A stretch of DNA of 64,000 bases from assembly GCF_036375055.1 (NCBI RefSeq), contig NZ_DASUSQ010000078.1, forward strand, positions 3,533-67,532, given 5' to 3'. The position numbers were made by a program, and so were the translations under genes. Shown here one piece after another: positions 54,297 through 62,149 of the stretch. How positions within the stretch are numbered: the first letter of the stretch is position 1; every line of letters begins with the position of its first letter. The DNA comes from Umezawaea sp036375055. Lineage in GTDB: Bacteria; Actinomycetota; Actinomycetes; Mycobacteriales; Pseudonocardiaceae. The notes beneath the pieces were generated by a model. The model was not told the DNA's origin. It worked only from the letters and a program-made list of their open reading frames with translations, and made no database searches.

Positions 54297-54331
54297 GGGT
54301 GAGCGGCACAAGCGAAGTGTGCCGCTCACCC
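54297..54331 (+). terminator. Strong hairpin after the precursor gene (attenuator)
   Basis: Perfect 14-bp stem GGGTGAGCGGCACA / TGTGCCGCTCACCC with a 7-base loop, 18 bases past the precursor stop and 100 bases before the ABC gene. No T-tract. It probably allows partial read-through and protects the upstream message, giving more precursor than transporter, as commonly seen in RiPP operons. Confidence 0.7.
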
Positions 54332-54433
54332 GGTGACACAAGGGTCCGATGGCAGCGACCGACCACGAATCGGTCCGTCTGCCGTCGGGCCCTTTCCCCA
54401 TGATGCGCCCACCCGTCTCCGGAGGGAACAGCC

Positions 54434-56059
54434 ATGGCCCAACCGGGCGACGCGCTTCTGGTCGAAGCCGCGAACCACGACCGCCGCTGGTTGCTGCTGG
54501 TGCTGAACGCCGCTCTGGCCACCACCGCGAGCCTGCTGCTGCCCGCCGCGCTGGCGAGCACCGTGGACATGGCTCTGGCGGGGCGGCTCGACTCCTCCAC
54601 CGTGCTGTGGCTGGTCTCGATGGTGTCGATCGAGGTCGTCGGCGACGCGATCGGCGTCGTGCTGGCCGCGGCGATCACCGCGAGGGCCACCGCCCGGTTG
54701 CGCCACCGCGTCGCCGCCCACCTGCTCGGGCTCGGCCACCCGTCACCGTTCGCCGCGGGTGACGCGGTCAGCCGCGTCACCGGGGACTCCGCCATCGCGG
54801 GCGGCATCTCGGTGATCGTGATCTCCCTGACCGTGACCGCGCTCAGCTCCGTCGGCGCCGTCGTCGCACTGGCCCTGATGGACTGGCGGCTCGCCGCGGT
54901 GTTCCTGCTCAGCGTTCCGCTGGCGATGCTCCTGGTGCGCACGCACATGCGGCTGACGGCCGACGACGTCGCCACCTACCAGACCGTGTCGGGTGACCTG
55001 TCCGCCCGGCTGCTCGACGCCGTCTCCGGCCTGCGCACGATCGCCGCCTCCGGCACCGCCGAGCAGGAGTCGGAGCGGGTGCTGCGTCCACTCCCGACGC
55101 TCGCCGCCGCCGGGATCGGCATGTGGCGCACCCAGGCGAAGATGATCTGGCGGGCCGGGCTGCTGCTGCCGGCCGTGGAGCTGGCCGTGCTGACCGCAGC
55201 GGGTTTCGGCGTGGTCGCGGGCAGGCTGACCGTCGGCGACCTGCTCGCGACGCTGGGGTACGTGGCCCTGGGCATGGGGATCGTGGGCCAGCTGCCGATG
55301 CTGACGACCCTGGCCCGCACCCGTGCCAGCGCGACCAGGCTGGTGGAGGTCCTCGACACGCCGCTGCCGAGCCGCGGCGCCACGAACCCGCCCGCGCGCC
55401 CCGGAGACCTCGAACTGCACGACGTGTCGCTCGACGGCGCGCTGCACGGCGTGCACCTGCGGATCCCCGCGGGCACGTTCACCGCCGTCGTCGGCCGGTC
55501 CGGCGCGGGGAAGTCCGCGCTGGCGTCCGTCATCGGCGGACTGTCCACACCGGACTCGGGTGAGGTGCGCCGCGACGGGACGGTCGGGTACGCGTTCGAG
55601 CGGCCCGCGCTGCTGGGCGCCACGGTCGGCGAGGCCGTCCGCTACGGCGCCGACGCGGGCAGGCGCCGGGTGCGCGCGGCCTGCGTCGCCGCGCAGGTGC
55701 ACGACGTGGTCGTGCGGCTGCCCGACGGCTACGACACCCCCGTGTCCGACACGCCGCTGTCCGGCGGCGAGGCCCAGCGCCTCGGCCTGGCGCGGGCCCT
55801 CATCCGCGACCCGGACGTGCTGGTGCTCGACGACGCGACGGCCAGCCTGGACATGGTCACCGAGGCGACCGTCGACCGGGCGATCGAGGCCGCGCTGCCG
55901 GGTCGCACGAAGGTCGTCGTCACCCACCGCGCCGCCACCGCCCGCCGCGCCGACCTCGTGGTGTGGCTGGTGGACGGCCGGGTGCACGCGACCGGTTCGC
56001 ACGAGGCGCTGTGGCTGGATCCGGGTTACCGGGCCGTGTTCACCGGAGGAGACGCTTGA
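54434..56059 (+). CDS. ABC exporter subunit, RamA/AmfB-like
   Basis: 541 aa with fused membrane and ATPase domains. Six helices span about 20-310. Nucleotide-binding domain: Walker A VVGRSGAGKSAL (about 355), signature LSGGEAQRLGLARAL, Walker B VLVLDDATASLD and an H-loop in VVTHRAAT. No peptidase C39 domain, as usual for class III systems where leader removal is separate. ATG with CGGAGGG upstream. Probably forms a heterodimer with the second ABC protein to export the lanthipeptide. Confidence 0.9.
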   Translation: MAQPGDALLVEAANHDRRWLLLVLNAALATTASLLLPAALASTVDMALAGRLDSSTVLWLVSMVSIEVVGDAIGVVLAAAITARATARLRHRVAAHLLGLGHPSPFAAGDAVSRVTGDSAIAGGISVIVISLTVTALSSVGAVVALALMDWRLAAVFLLSVPLAMLLVRTHMRLTADDVATYQTVSGDLSARLLDAVSGLRTIAASGTAEQESERVLRPLPTLAAAGIGMWRTQAKMIWRAGLLLPAVELAVLTAAGFGVVAGRLTVGDLLATLGYVALGMGIVGQLPMLTTLARTRASATRLVEVLDTPLPSRGATNPPARPGDLELHDVSLDGALHGVHLRIPAGTFTAVVGRSGAGKSALASVIGGLSTPDSGEVRRDGTVGYAFERPALLGATVGEAVRYGADAGRRRVRAACVAAQVHDVVVRLPDGYDTPVSDTPLSGGEAQRLGLARALIRDPDVLVLDDATASLDMVTEATVDRAIEAALPGRTKVVVTHRAATARRADLVVWLVDGRVHATGSHEALWLDPGYRAVFTGGDA

Positions 56060-56208
56060 TGGACGCGCTCGAACCACCCCCCGTCGACGCCCGCCCCGCC
56101 CACTGGCCGGACGCCCGGTTGCTGCTCCAGGGCCTGCGCGCCCGCGCGGGGACGCCGCGCCCGGTCCGCGACCGGCGCGCCGTCCGCCCCCGAGGCGGTG
56201 CCCGGTGA
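56059..56208 (+). CDS. Short ORF between the two ABC genes (49 aa)
   Basis: ATG overlaps the stop of the first ABC gene (TGATG), and its own stop overlaps a following GTG. Sequence opens MDALEPPPVDARPAHWPDAR and becomes Arg-rich. The ARLLLQGLRARAG part resembles by eye the opening of an ABC exporter membrane domain, so it may be the remnant or alternative N-terminus of the second ABC gene. No Cys, so not a second precursor. Coupled translation is likely if it is real. Confidence 0.4.
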   Translation: MDALEPPPVDARPAHWPDARLLLQGLRARAGTPRPVRDRRAVRPRGGAR

Positions 56209-56267
56209 CCCCGCCGGTTCCGGTGCGGTTCGTCCCCCCGCGCGGAGGTGACGTCCGGTGGACGTGA
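56205..56267 (+). CDS. Very short ORF linking to the second ABC gene (20 aa)
   Basis: GTGACC start overlapping the previous stop (GTGA), reading VTPPVPVRFVPPRGGDVRWT, then TGA at 56265-56267 inside the start region of the second ABC gene (GTG 56258). It may only serve as a translational bridge that keeps ribosomes moving across the junction. Real coding status uncertain. Confidence 0.2.
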   Translation: MTPPVPVRFVPPRGGDVRWT

Positions 56268-57979
56268 TGCGGCTGTACCTCGGGGCGCTGGCGGGTCAGC
56301 GGAGGGGCGTGCTGGTCCTGCTCGGCTGGTCGGTGCTGGAGGGCGTGCCCGCGTTCCTGTCGGGACGGCTGGTGGCGCTCGCGGTGGACCGCGGCTTCGC
56401 GGCGGGCCGACCGCTGGTCGGCGTGGGCTGGCTGCTGGTGTTCGCGGCGGTGGCGGTGCTCGGCGGGTTCGGCCTGCGGCAGGTGTTCCGGCACCTCGGC
56501 TCGGTGATCGAGCCGATGCGGGACGCGCTGGTCCGGGTCGTGGTGCGCGGCGTGCTGCACGGCGGCGCGTCGCACCGGCGGCAGCCGGACGCGAGCGCGG
56601 TCGCGCGGATCACCCGGCACGTCGAGGTGGTGCGGGACGCGACGGCGGGCGTGCTGGTGCAGGCCCGCGCGCTGCTGGTCACGACGACGGCGGCGCTGGT
56701 CGGCCTGGTGACCGCGGTGGCGGACCTCGCGTGGCTGGTGGTGTCGCCGGTCGTCATCGCGCTGGCGCTGTTCGCGCTGCTGCTGCCGTCGCTCGCGCGC
56801 AGGCAGCGGGACCAGGTGATGGCTGACGAGAACAGCGCGGAGGCGGCGGGCGCGGTGCTCGTCGGCATCCGCGACGTCGTCGCCTGCGACGCCACCGCGG
56901 ACGCGGGCGCCGAGGTCGGCGCGAAGATCGACCGGCAGGCCGAGGTGGCCGTGCGGGTGGCGTGGGCGAACGCGCTGCGCGGGCTGGTGATCGCGGTCGG
57001 CGGGTTCGCGCCGCTGGCCCTGCTCGTGCTGGCGGCGCCCGCCAAGGTGGCGTCCGGGCAGCTCACGGCGGGCGCGGTGCTCGGCGCCGTGGTCTACCTG
57101 AGCACCAGCGTGCAGCCCGCGCTGCGCAGGCTGGCGGACACGACCAGCACCGTGGTGCTGCGGCTGCTGGTCGCGCTGCGCAGGCTGTCCGAGGCCGCGC
57201 CGCCGCCCGCGCCCCCCGCGGGTGACGAGGTGCCCGCCGGGCACGCCGTGGCGATGCGCGGGCTGACGTTCGGCTGGGGCGAGCACGCCGAACCGGTCGT
57301 GCGGGACCTGGACCTCGACCTGGTGCCCGGCGACCACCTGGCCGTGGTGGGGCCCAGCGGGATCGGCAAGTCGACCGTGGCGGGCCTGCTGACCGGGCTG
57401 ATGCCGCCGCGGTCGGGCTCCGTGACGCTCGGTGGCGTGCCGGTGCACCTGGTGCGGCCCGCGGAGCGGCACCGGCGCATCGCGCTGATCCCGCAGGAGA
57501 CCTACCTGTTCACCGGGACGCTGCGGGAGAACCTGGCGCTGTTCACGCCGGACGCGTCGGACGCGGAGCTGCTGGCGGCCGTCGCCGCCGTGGGCGCGTC
57601 CGAGCTGGTGGAGCGGATCGGCGGGCTGGACGCGGGCCTCGGGCACGCGGGTGCGGGGCTGTCGGCGGGCGAGGCGCAGCTGCTCGCCGTGGCCAGGGTC
57701 TACGCGTGCCCGGCGACGCTGGTGATCCTGGACGAGGCCACCTCGCACCTGGACCCGGCCGCCGAGGCGACGGTGGAGCGGGCGTTCGCGGAGCGCGGGG
57801 GGATCCTCGTGGTGATCGCGCACCGGCTCTCGTCGGCGTTGCGCGCCAAGCGGGTCCTGGTGATGGACGGCGGCCCGCCGCTGCTCGGCGACCACGACGA
57901 CCTGGTGCGCTCCTCGCCCGCGTACGCCGAGCTCATGCAGGCGTGGCTACCGGCCGAAAGCGTCCGGCCTTCGCGCTAG
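56258..57979 (+). CDS. ABC exporter subunit, RamB/AmfA-like
   Basis: 573 aa with fused membrane (about 1-310) and ATPase domains. NBD motifs: Walker A VVGPSGIGKSTVAG (about 365), Q-loop LIPQETYLFTGTLREN, signature LSAGEAQLLAVAR (degenerate compared with LSGGQ), Walker B LVILDEATSHLD and H-loop VVIAHRLSSALRAKR. Partner of the upstream ABC protein. GTG 56258 is the likely start with CGGAGG upstream; a GTG/ATG follows within three codons. Confidence 0.9.
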   Translation: MDVMRLYLGALAGQRRGVLVLLGWSVLEGVPAFLSGRLVALAVDRGFAAGRPLVGVGWLLVFAAVAVLGGFGLRQVFRHLGSVIEPMRDALVRVVVRGVLHGGASHRRQPDASAVARITRHVEVVRDATAGVLVQARALLVTTTAALVGLVTAVADLAWLVVSPVVIALALFALLLPSLARRQRDQVMADENSAEAAGAVLVGIRDVVACDATADAGAEVGAKIDRQAEVAVRVAWANALRGLVIAVGGFAPLALLVLAAPAKVASGQLTAGAVLGAVVYLSTSVQPALRRLADTTSTVVLRLLVALRRLSEAAPPPAPPAGDEVPAGHAVAMRGLTFGWGEHAEPVVRDLDLDLVPGDHLAVVGPSGIGKSTVAGLLTGLMPPRSGSVTLGGVPVHLVRPAERHRRIALIPQETYLFTGTLRENLALFTPDASDAELLAAVAAVGASELVERIGGLDAGLGHAGAGLSAGEAQLLAVARVYACPATLVILDEATSHLDPAAEATVERAFAERGGILVVIAHRLSSALRAKRVLVMDGGPPLLGDHDDLVRSSPAYAELMQAWLPAESVRPSR

Positions 57980-58026
57980 CGGCTGGTTCCGAGTCGTGCT
58001 CGACAATTCCTCACGACGTCGAACGA

Positions 58027-58058
58027 CGGGAACCCCCGCGTCACCACGGGGGTTCCCG
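58027..58058. terminator. Terminator closing the lanthipeptide operon
   Basis: Perfect 12-bp stem CGGGAACCCCCG / CGGGGGTTCCCG with an 8-base loop, between the second ABC gene and the convergent DUF3145 gene. Confidence 0.78.
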
Positions 58059-58072
58059 TTCGCCGACGATGA

Positions 58073-58576
58073 TCAGCCAACGCGGTGCAGCCAGGTGACC
58101 GGCGCGCCGTCCCCGGCGCGGCGGAAGGGCTCCAGCGCGTCGTCCCACGCGGCGCCGAGCAGTTCGTCGACGCCGTGCGCGAAGGACTCGCCGCCGCGGC
58201 TGCGCAGGGCGAGCGCGCGGAGTTGGTCCTCGGACACCACGATGTCGCCGTTGGCACTGGTTCGCGCGTGCCACAGGCCCAGCACGGGGGCGAAGCAAAA
58301 ACGCTCGCCGTCCACGCCGTCGCTCGGGTCCTCCGTCACCTCGAATCGGAGCATCGGCCACGCCCGCAACGCGGACACGAGTCTTCCGCCCGTCCCGGCG
58401 TCGCCGGTCCAAGCGCATTCGGCGCGCAACTGACCTGGCGCCGCGGGCTGCGCCGCCCACCTGAGGTCCACTCGCTCACCGAGGGTGCCCGAGATAGCCC
58501 ACTCGACGTGCGGACAGACCGCAGACGGCGACGAGTGGACGTAGACCACGCCACTGGTGCTGCCACGGGTGCTCAC
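58073..58576 (-). CDS. DUF3145 domain protein
   Basis: 167 aa: GVVYVHSSPSAVCPHVEWAISGTLGERVDLRWAAQPAAPGQLRAE, RSFEVTEDPS-type LRFEVTEDPSDGVDGERFCFAPVLGLWHA and FRRAGDGAPVTWLHRVG, all typical of the actinobacterial DUF3145 family. In Streptomyces coelicolor, as I recall, it lies directly after fabF; here 8 kb with the lanthipeptide locus intervene. Function unknown. Confidence 0.9.
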   Translation of the reverse strand: MSTRGSTSGVVYVHSSPSAVCPHVEWAISGTLGERVDLRWAAQPAAPGQLRAECAWTGDAGTGGRLVSALRAWPMLRFEVTEDPSDGVDGERFCFAPVLGLWHARTSANGDIVVSEDQLRALALRSRGGESFAHGVDELLGAAWDDALEPFRRAGDGAPVTWLHRVG

Positions 58577-58929
58577 AGCTGACCTCCGCTACTCGACGAG
58601 GGACGTCTTCCCCTACGACCTGTCGGAACGGACGATCAAGTGAATTCCCGCTGGCGCCATTCTGCCTGCTGCCGGTGCTGTCCGCCAGAAGAACCAGCGC
58701 GAACACCACCCGGCCGGGGTGGATACAGGACTTTCGGCCCTAAAGTGCGTGCAGACGGCCCAAATAATGAACCGTTGGGACAAAACCCGAGATCAACGCG
58801 TGATCTTCACGTGATCATCCGATGATCGACGGGCCGCGAAGCGGACGAACGCGCGTGACGGTCGCTACACACCGCGGCGGCCGTCACTCGACGGATATCA
58901 GCTCGGCGATCAGTCGAGTGGAATCCGTG
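58577..58929. promoter_or_regulatory. Divergent intergenic region, DUF3145 and the membrane-anchored protein
   Basis: About 350 bases with lower GC (58740-58830 contains AAATAATGAACC and several GATCA-like repeats: TGATCTTCACGTGATCATCC). No gene seen. The clustered TGATC/GATCA tracts near 58800-58820 could be regulator half-sites. The plus-strand frame of the next gene stays open through part of it. Confidence 0.4.
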
Positions 58930-60291
58930 ATGACCATCACTGAACGTGACAGCCGTGAGCCTGCCTGCCCACCGCCCCCTCCCGGGGCTACCGTGTCCGA
59001 CCGTGTGGAACTGGGTGATCTCGTGCGGCTGATCAGGCTTGGGAGCGTTCCGACGGAGGTCGGCGCGGACGTGCGCGCGGCCCTGAGCACGTGGGGTGCC
59101 GGGGACGCCGTGCTGGGTGGTGTGGCGCTGCTGGGGGTGCAGCCCCCCGGCAGTCCCAAGGCGGTGGACGCGGTCGTCGTCCTGCCGCGCGGCGTCGTCG
59201 TGGTCGTCGGCGTGGACCTCCCGGACCCGGCCGTGCGCCTGGAGGCCCCGCTCTCGGGCCAGTGGAGGATCGACGGCTGGCCCCTGGTCCGCCAGGACGG
59301 CGCGGTGAGCCCCGCCGCGGAGGCGCTGGAGGCCGCGCTGGCCGTGGGCAGGCGGATCCAGGAGATGCGCGCCGAACCGCTGCCCGTCACCACGGTCGTC
59401 GCCGTCGGCCCGTACGTCGACCACGTCACGCAGCCGACCGTCGACCTGAACCGCGGCGTGCGCGTCCTGCACCCCAAGCCCACCTCGCTGCTGGCGGCGG
59501 TGCGCGAGCTGGCGACCAGCGACCGGCCCTGCTCGGTCGACCACGCGGCGAAGCTGCTGGCCGTCCTGTCCCCCACCGGCAACCCGCCCACCACCCGCGA
59601 ACTGCTGGCGGAGGGCTTCGCCGACGCGGTGACGAGCGACCTGGCCTCGGCCAGCACCATGCTGCTGCCGAAGCTCCCGACGCGGGGCACGCCGGAGCGG
59701 GCGGCGGCGAAGGCACCGAAGCTGCTGCCCTACGCGGCGGCCGGGCTGGTGGTGCTGCTCGCCGTGGTCGGCATCGTCGTGGCGACGACGTCGGGGAGCA
59801 CCCCCGAGTCCGCGCCGCCGCCCACCTCGGAACCGCTGCCGACGACGGTCGTGGTGGACGGCGAGAACTTCACGCCGCGCGGCACGGGCCGGGACGCCGA
59901 CTGCGCGGCCCACTCCTTCGGCGACGTCAGCGCCTGGCTGTCGAAGCACAGCTGCACCGCCCTGCACCGCGCCCAGTACGAGACGAAGGTCGGTGACCGC
60001 CGCGTGGGGGTGGCGCTGGCCGAGGTGGCCCTGCCGGACGCGCTCAGCGCGCAGGAGCTGCACGGTGTCGTGGCCACGGCGGGCTCGGGCGGCATCACCA
60101 CCCTCCTCAAGGAGGGCAGGGCGTGGCCGAACGGCCCGAGGTCCTTCGACCGCTCGGCCTTCGCCAGCACGGTCAAGAACACGCGGGTCCTGCTGGCCCA
60201 GGCCGTGTGGGCGGAGGGCGACTCGACCGCGACCGACCCGGAGCTGGTGAAGGCGGCGGAACGCGCGCTCCGCCTGCCCGCGGGCCAGTAG
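58930..60291 (+). CDS. Single-span membrane protein of unknown function
   Basis: 453 aa with ATG 58930, or possibly GTG 58993, which gives VSDRVELGDLVRLIRLG. The cytosolic half (about 40-240) has an alpha/beta block, KAVDAVVVLPRGVVVVVGVDLP...WRIDGWPLVRQDGAVSPAAEALEAALAVG, vaguely like a degenerate NERD-type nuclease fold. One membrane helix lies at about 258-280 (LLPYAAAGLVVLLAVVGIVVAT). The outer domain has two Cys (DADCAAHSF...KHSCTALHRAQY). Function unknown; a Pseudonocardiaceae-type envelope protein. Confidence 0.75.
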   Translation: MTITERDSREPACPPPPPGATVSDRVELGDLVRLIRLGSVPTEVGADVRAALSTWGAGDAVLGGVALLGVQPPGSPKAVDAVVVLPRGVVVVVGVDLPDPAVRLEAPLSGQWRIDGWPLVRQDGAVSPAAEALEAALAVGRRIQEMRAEPLPVTTVVAVGPYVDHVTQPTVDLNRGVRVLHPKPTSLLAAVRELATSDRPCSVDHAAKLLAVLSPTGNPPTTRELLAEGFADAVTSDLASASTMLLPKLPTRGTPERAAAKAPKLLPYAAAGLVVLLAVVGIVVATTSGSTPESAPPPTSEPLPTTVVVDGENFTPRGTGRDADCAAHSFGDVSAWLSKHSCTALHRAQYETKVGDRRVGVALAEVALPDALSAQELHGVVATAGSGGITTLLKEGRAWPNGPRSFDRSAFASTVKNTRVLLAQAVWAEGDSTATDPELVKAAERALRLPAGQ

Positions 60292-60295
60292 GCGC

Positions 60296-60679
60296 TCACC
60301 GCAGGTGCGGGTTCTCGTCCACCTTCACCAGTCCGGCGGCGATCAACCCGAACACCGCGTGCAGCACCAGGACCACGCCCGCGACGGCCCCCAGCCGCTC
60401 CGTTCCCGGCACCCCGTGCACCGCGCCACTGGCGAACAACCACCCCGCCACGGCCGCGACGGCCCCGCCCACGACCCAGGGCCGCGGCACCAGCGCCACG
60501 GCCAGCAGGGCGTCCTTGCTGGCCCGCCACAGCGTGTGCAGCACGACGGGCAGCACCAGGACGGCGGGGACGTACACGGCGACGGCGGGCAGCGGCGGCG
60601 CGTGCCGGAACGTCGTCGCGATCACGAAGGCGCACCAGAGGACAGCCGCACCCGCAGTGATCACCACGCCCCTGGTCAC
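60296..60679 (-). CDS. Small four-span membrane protein
   Basis: 127 aa, GTG start, four hydrophobic helices (VVITAGAAVLWCAFVIATTF; VAVYVPAVLVLPVVLHTLWRA; VGGAVAAVAGWLFASGAV; LGAVAGVVLVLHAVFGLIAAGLV) and a charged C-terminus. Convergent with the previous gene, 4 bases apart. No known domain recognised. Confidence 0.7.
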   Translation of the reverse strand: MTRGVVITAGAAVLWCAFVIATTFRHAPPLPAVAVYVPAVLVLPVVLHTLWRASKDALLAVALVPRPWVVGGAVAAVAGWLFASGAVHGVPGTERLGAVAGVVLVLHAVFGLIAAGLVKVDENPHLR

Positions 60680-60730
60680 TGCTCCAGCTTAGATAACCGC
60701 CTCGAACGGCCTAGCGCGCGCACCGTTCCG

Positions 60731-62113
60731 TTACAGGCCGTAGGCCTCCAGCAGTCGCAGCCAGACCTCGCTGATCGTCGGGTACGACGGAACCGCGTGC
60801 CAGAGCCGGTCCACGGTCACCTCGCCCACGATCGCCACGGTCGCGGCGTGCACCATCTCGGCCACGTCCGGCCCGACGAACGTGACGCCGACGAGGGTCC
60901 GCGTGCCCTCGTCCACGACCATGCGCGCCTTGCCCCGGTACCCGTCCGCGTGCAGCGACGACCCGGCGACGGCGATGTCCACGTCGACGACCCGCACGTC
61001 GAGCCCGGCGGCGCGGGCCTGCTCCGCCGTGCGGCCGACGAACCCGACCTCGGGGTCGGTGAACACGACCTGCGGGACGGCGGTGTGGTCGGCGGTGGCG
61101 GCGGAGGCCGACCACAGCTCGGGGTCGCGGGCGTCGGCCAGGATCGCCGTGCCGACCGCGCGGGCGGCGTACTTGCCCTGGTGCGTCAGCAGAGCCCGGC
61201 CGGTCACGTCGCCGCAGCCGTACAGCCAGTCCACCCCGGACACCCGGCCGGTGTCGTCGACGGGCAGCGCCCTGCCCGCCTCCAGGCCGAAGGCCTCCAG
61301 CCCGAGGTCGCGGGTGGCGGGCTCGCGGCCGGTGGCGACCAGCAGGTGCTCGCCCACGATCGAGGTGCCGTCGGCCAGCACCAGCTCGACCCCGCCCTCC
61401 ACCGCGGACACCGAGGCGGTCTTCGCGCTCGCGCGGATCGTCACGCCGTCCTCGCGCAGCCCGTCGGCGACGTACTCGCCGACGAAGTCCTCGAACTTGG
61501 GCAGCGGCCGGTCCTGCGAGATCACCAGCGTGACCCGCGACCCGAGCCTGGCCCACGCCTGCGCCATCTCGACGCCGACCACGCCGCCGCCGAGCACGAC
61601 CAGCGACTCGGGCACCTCGTGCGCGGACGTCGCCTCGCGCGATCCCCAGTGCGGCACCTCGGACAGGCCGCTCAACGACGGCACGCGCGGCACGCTGCCG
61701 GTCGCGAGCACCACGGCGCGGCGAGCGGTCAGCACGCGGCCGTCGACGGTGACCTCGCGCTCACCGGTCACGACACCCCGGCCGCGGATCGGCACGATCC
61801 CCGCGCCCTCGGCCCACTGGACCTGGCCCGCGTCGTCCCAGTGCGAGGTGAACCCGTCGCGGCGGGCCAGCACGGCCGCGGCGTCCAGCCGGTCGCCGAC
61901 CGGCACCCCCGGCAGGCGCTTGGCCGCCGCGAGGGCGTGGCCGGGGCGCAGCAGCGCCTTGCTCGGCATGCACGCCCAGTAGGAGCACTCACCGCCGAAG
62001 CGCTCCGCTTCCACCAGCGCGGTCCGCAGGCCTCCGGCAGCGGTCCGCCCCGCGGCGTTCTCGCCCACCGGGCCGCCGCCGATCACGATCACGTCGAACT
62101 CGTCGCTCGTCAC
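60731..62113 (-). CDS. FAD-dependent pyridine nucleotide-disulfide oxidoreductase
   Basis: 460 aa. FAD motif VIVIGGGPVGENAAGRTAAGG, redox cysteines in GGECSYWACMPSKALLRPG (CxxxxC), NAD motif LVVLGGGVVGVEMAQAWARLG, FAD site YGCGDVTG and a dimerisation domain ending HAVPSYPTISEVWLRLLEAYGL. The last segment differs from true E3 (HPT in HAHPT becomes YPT), so it is not a canonical lipoamide dehydrogenase but one of the related actinobacterial reductases. GTG 62113 is preferred over an upstream TTG. Confidence 0.85.
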   Translation of the reverse strand: MTSDEFDVIVIGGGPVGENAAGRTAAGGLRTALVEAERFGGECSYWACMPSKALLRPGHALAAAKRLPGVPVGDRLDAAAVLARRDGFTSHWDDAGQVQWAEGAGIVPIRGRGVVTGEREVTVDGRVLTARRAVVLATGSVPRVPSLSGLSEVPHWGSREATSAHEVPESLVVLGGGVVGVEMAQAWARLGSRVTLVISQDRPLPKFEDFVGEYVADGLREDGVTIRASAKTASVSAVEGGVELVLADGTSIVGEHLLVATGREPATRDLGLEAFGLEAGRALPVDDTGRVSGVDWLYGCGDVTGRALLTHQGKYAARAVGTAILADARDPELWSASAATADHTAVPQVVFTDPEVGFVGRTAEQARAAGLDVRVVDVDIAVAGSSLHADGYRGKARMVVDEGTRTLVGVTFVGPDVAEMVHAATVAIVGEVTVDRLWHAVPSYPTISEVWLRLLEAYGL

Positions 62114-62149
62114 CGGACAAGCCCACACCACCCCGTCCGCCGGGGCAAG

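Noticed and set aside
54743..57895. 1050-aa minus-strand open frame opposite the ABC genes
   Set aside because: Complement of two clear ABC exporters; Gly/Arg/His-rich and without recognisable motifs.
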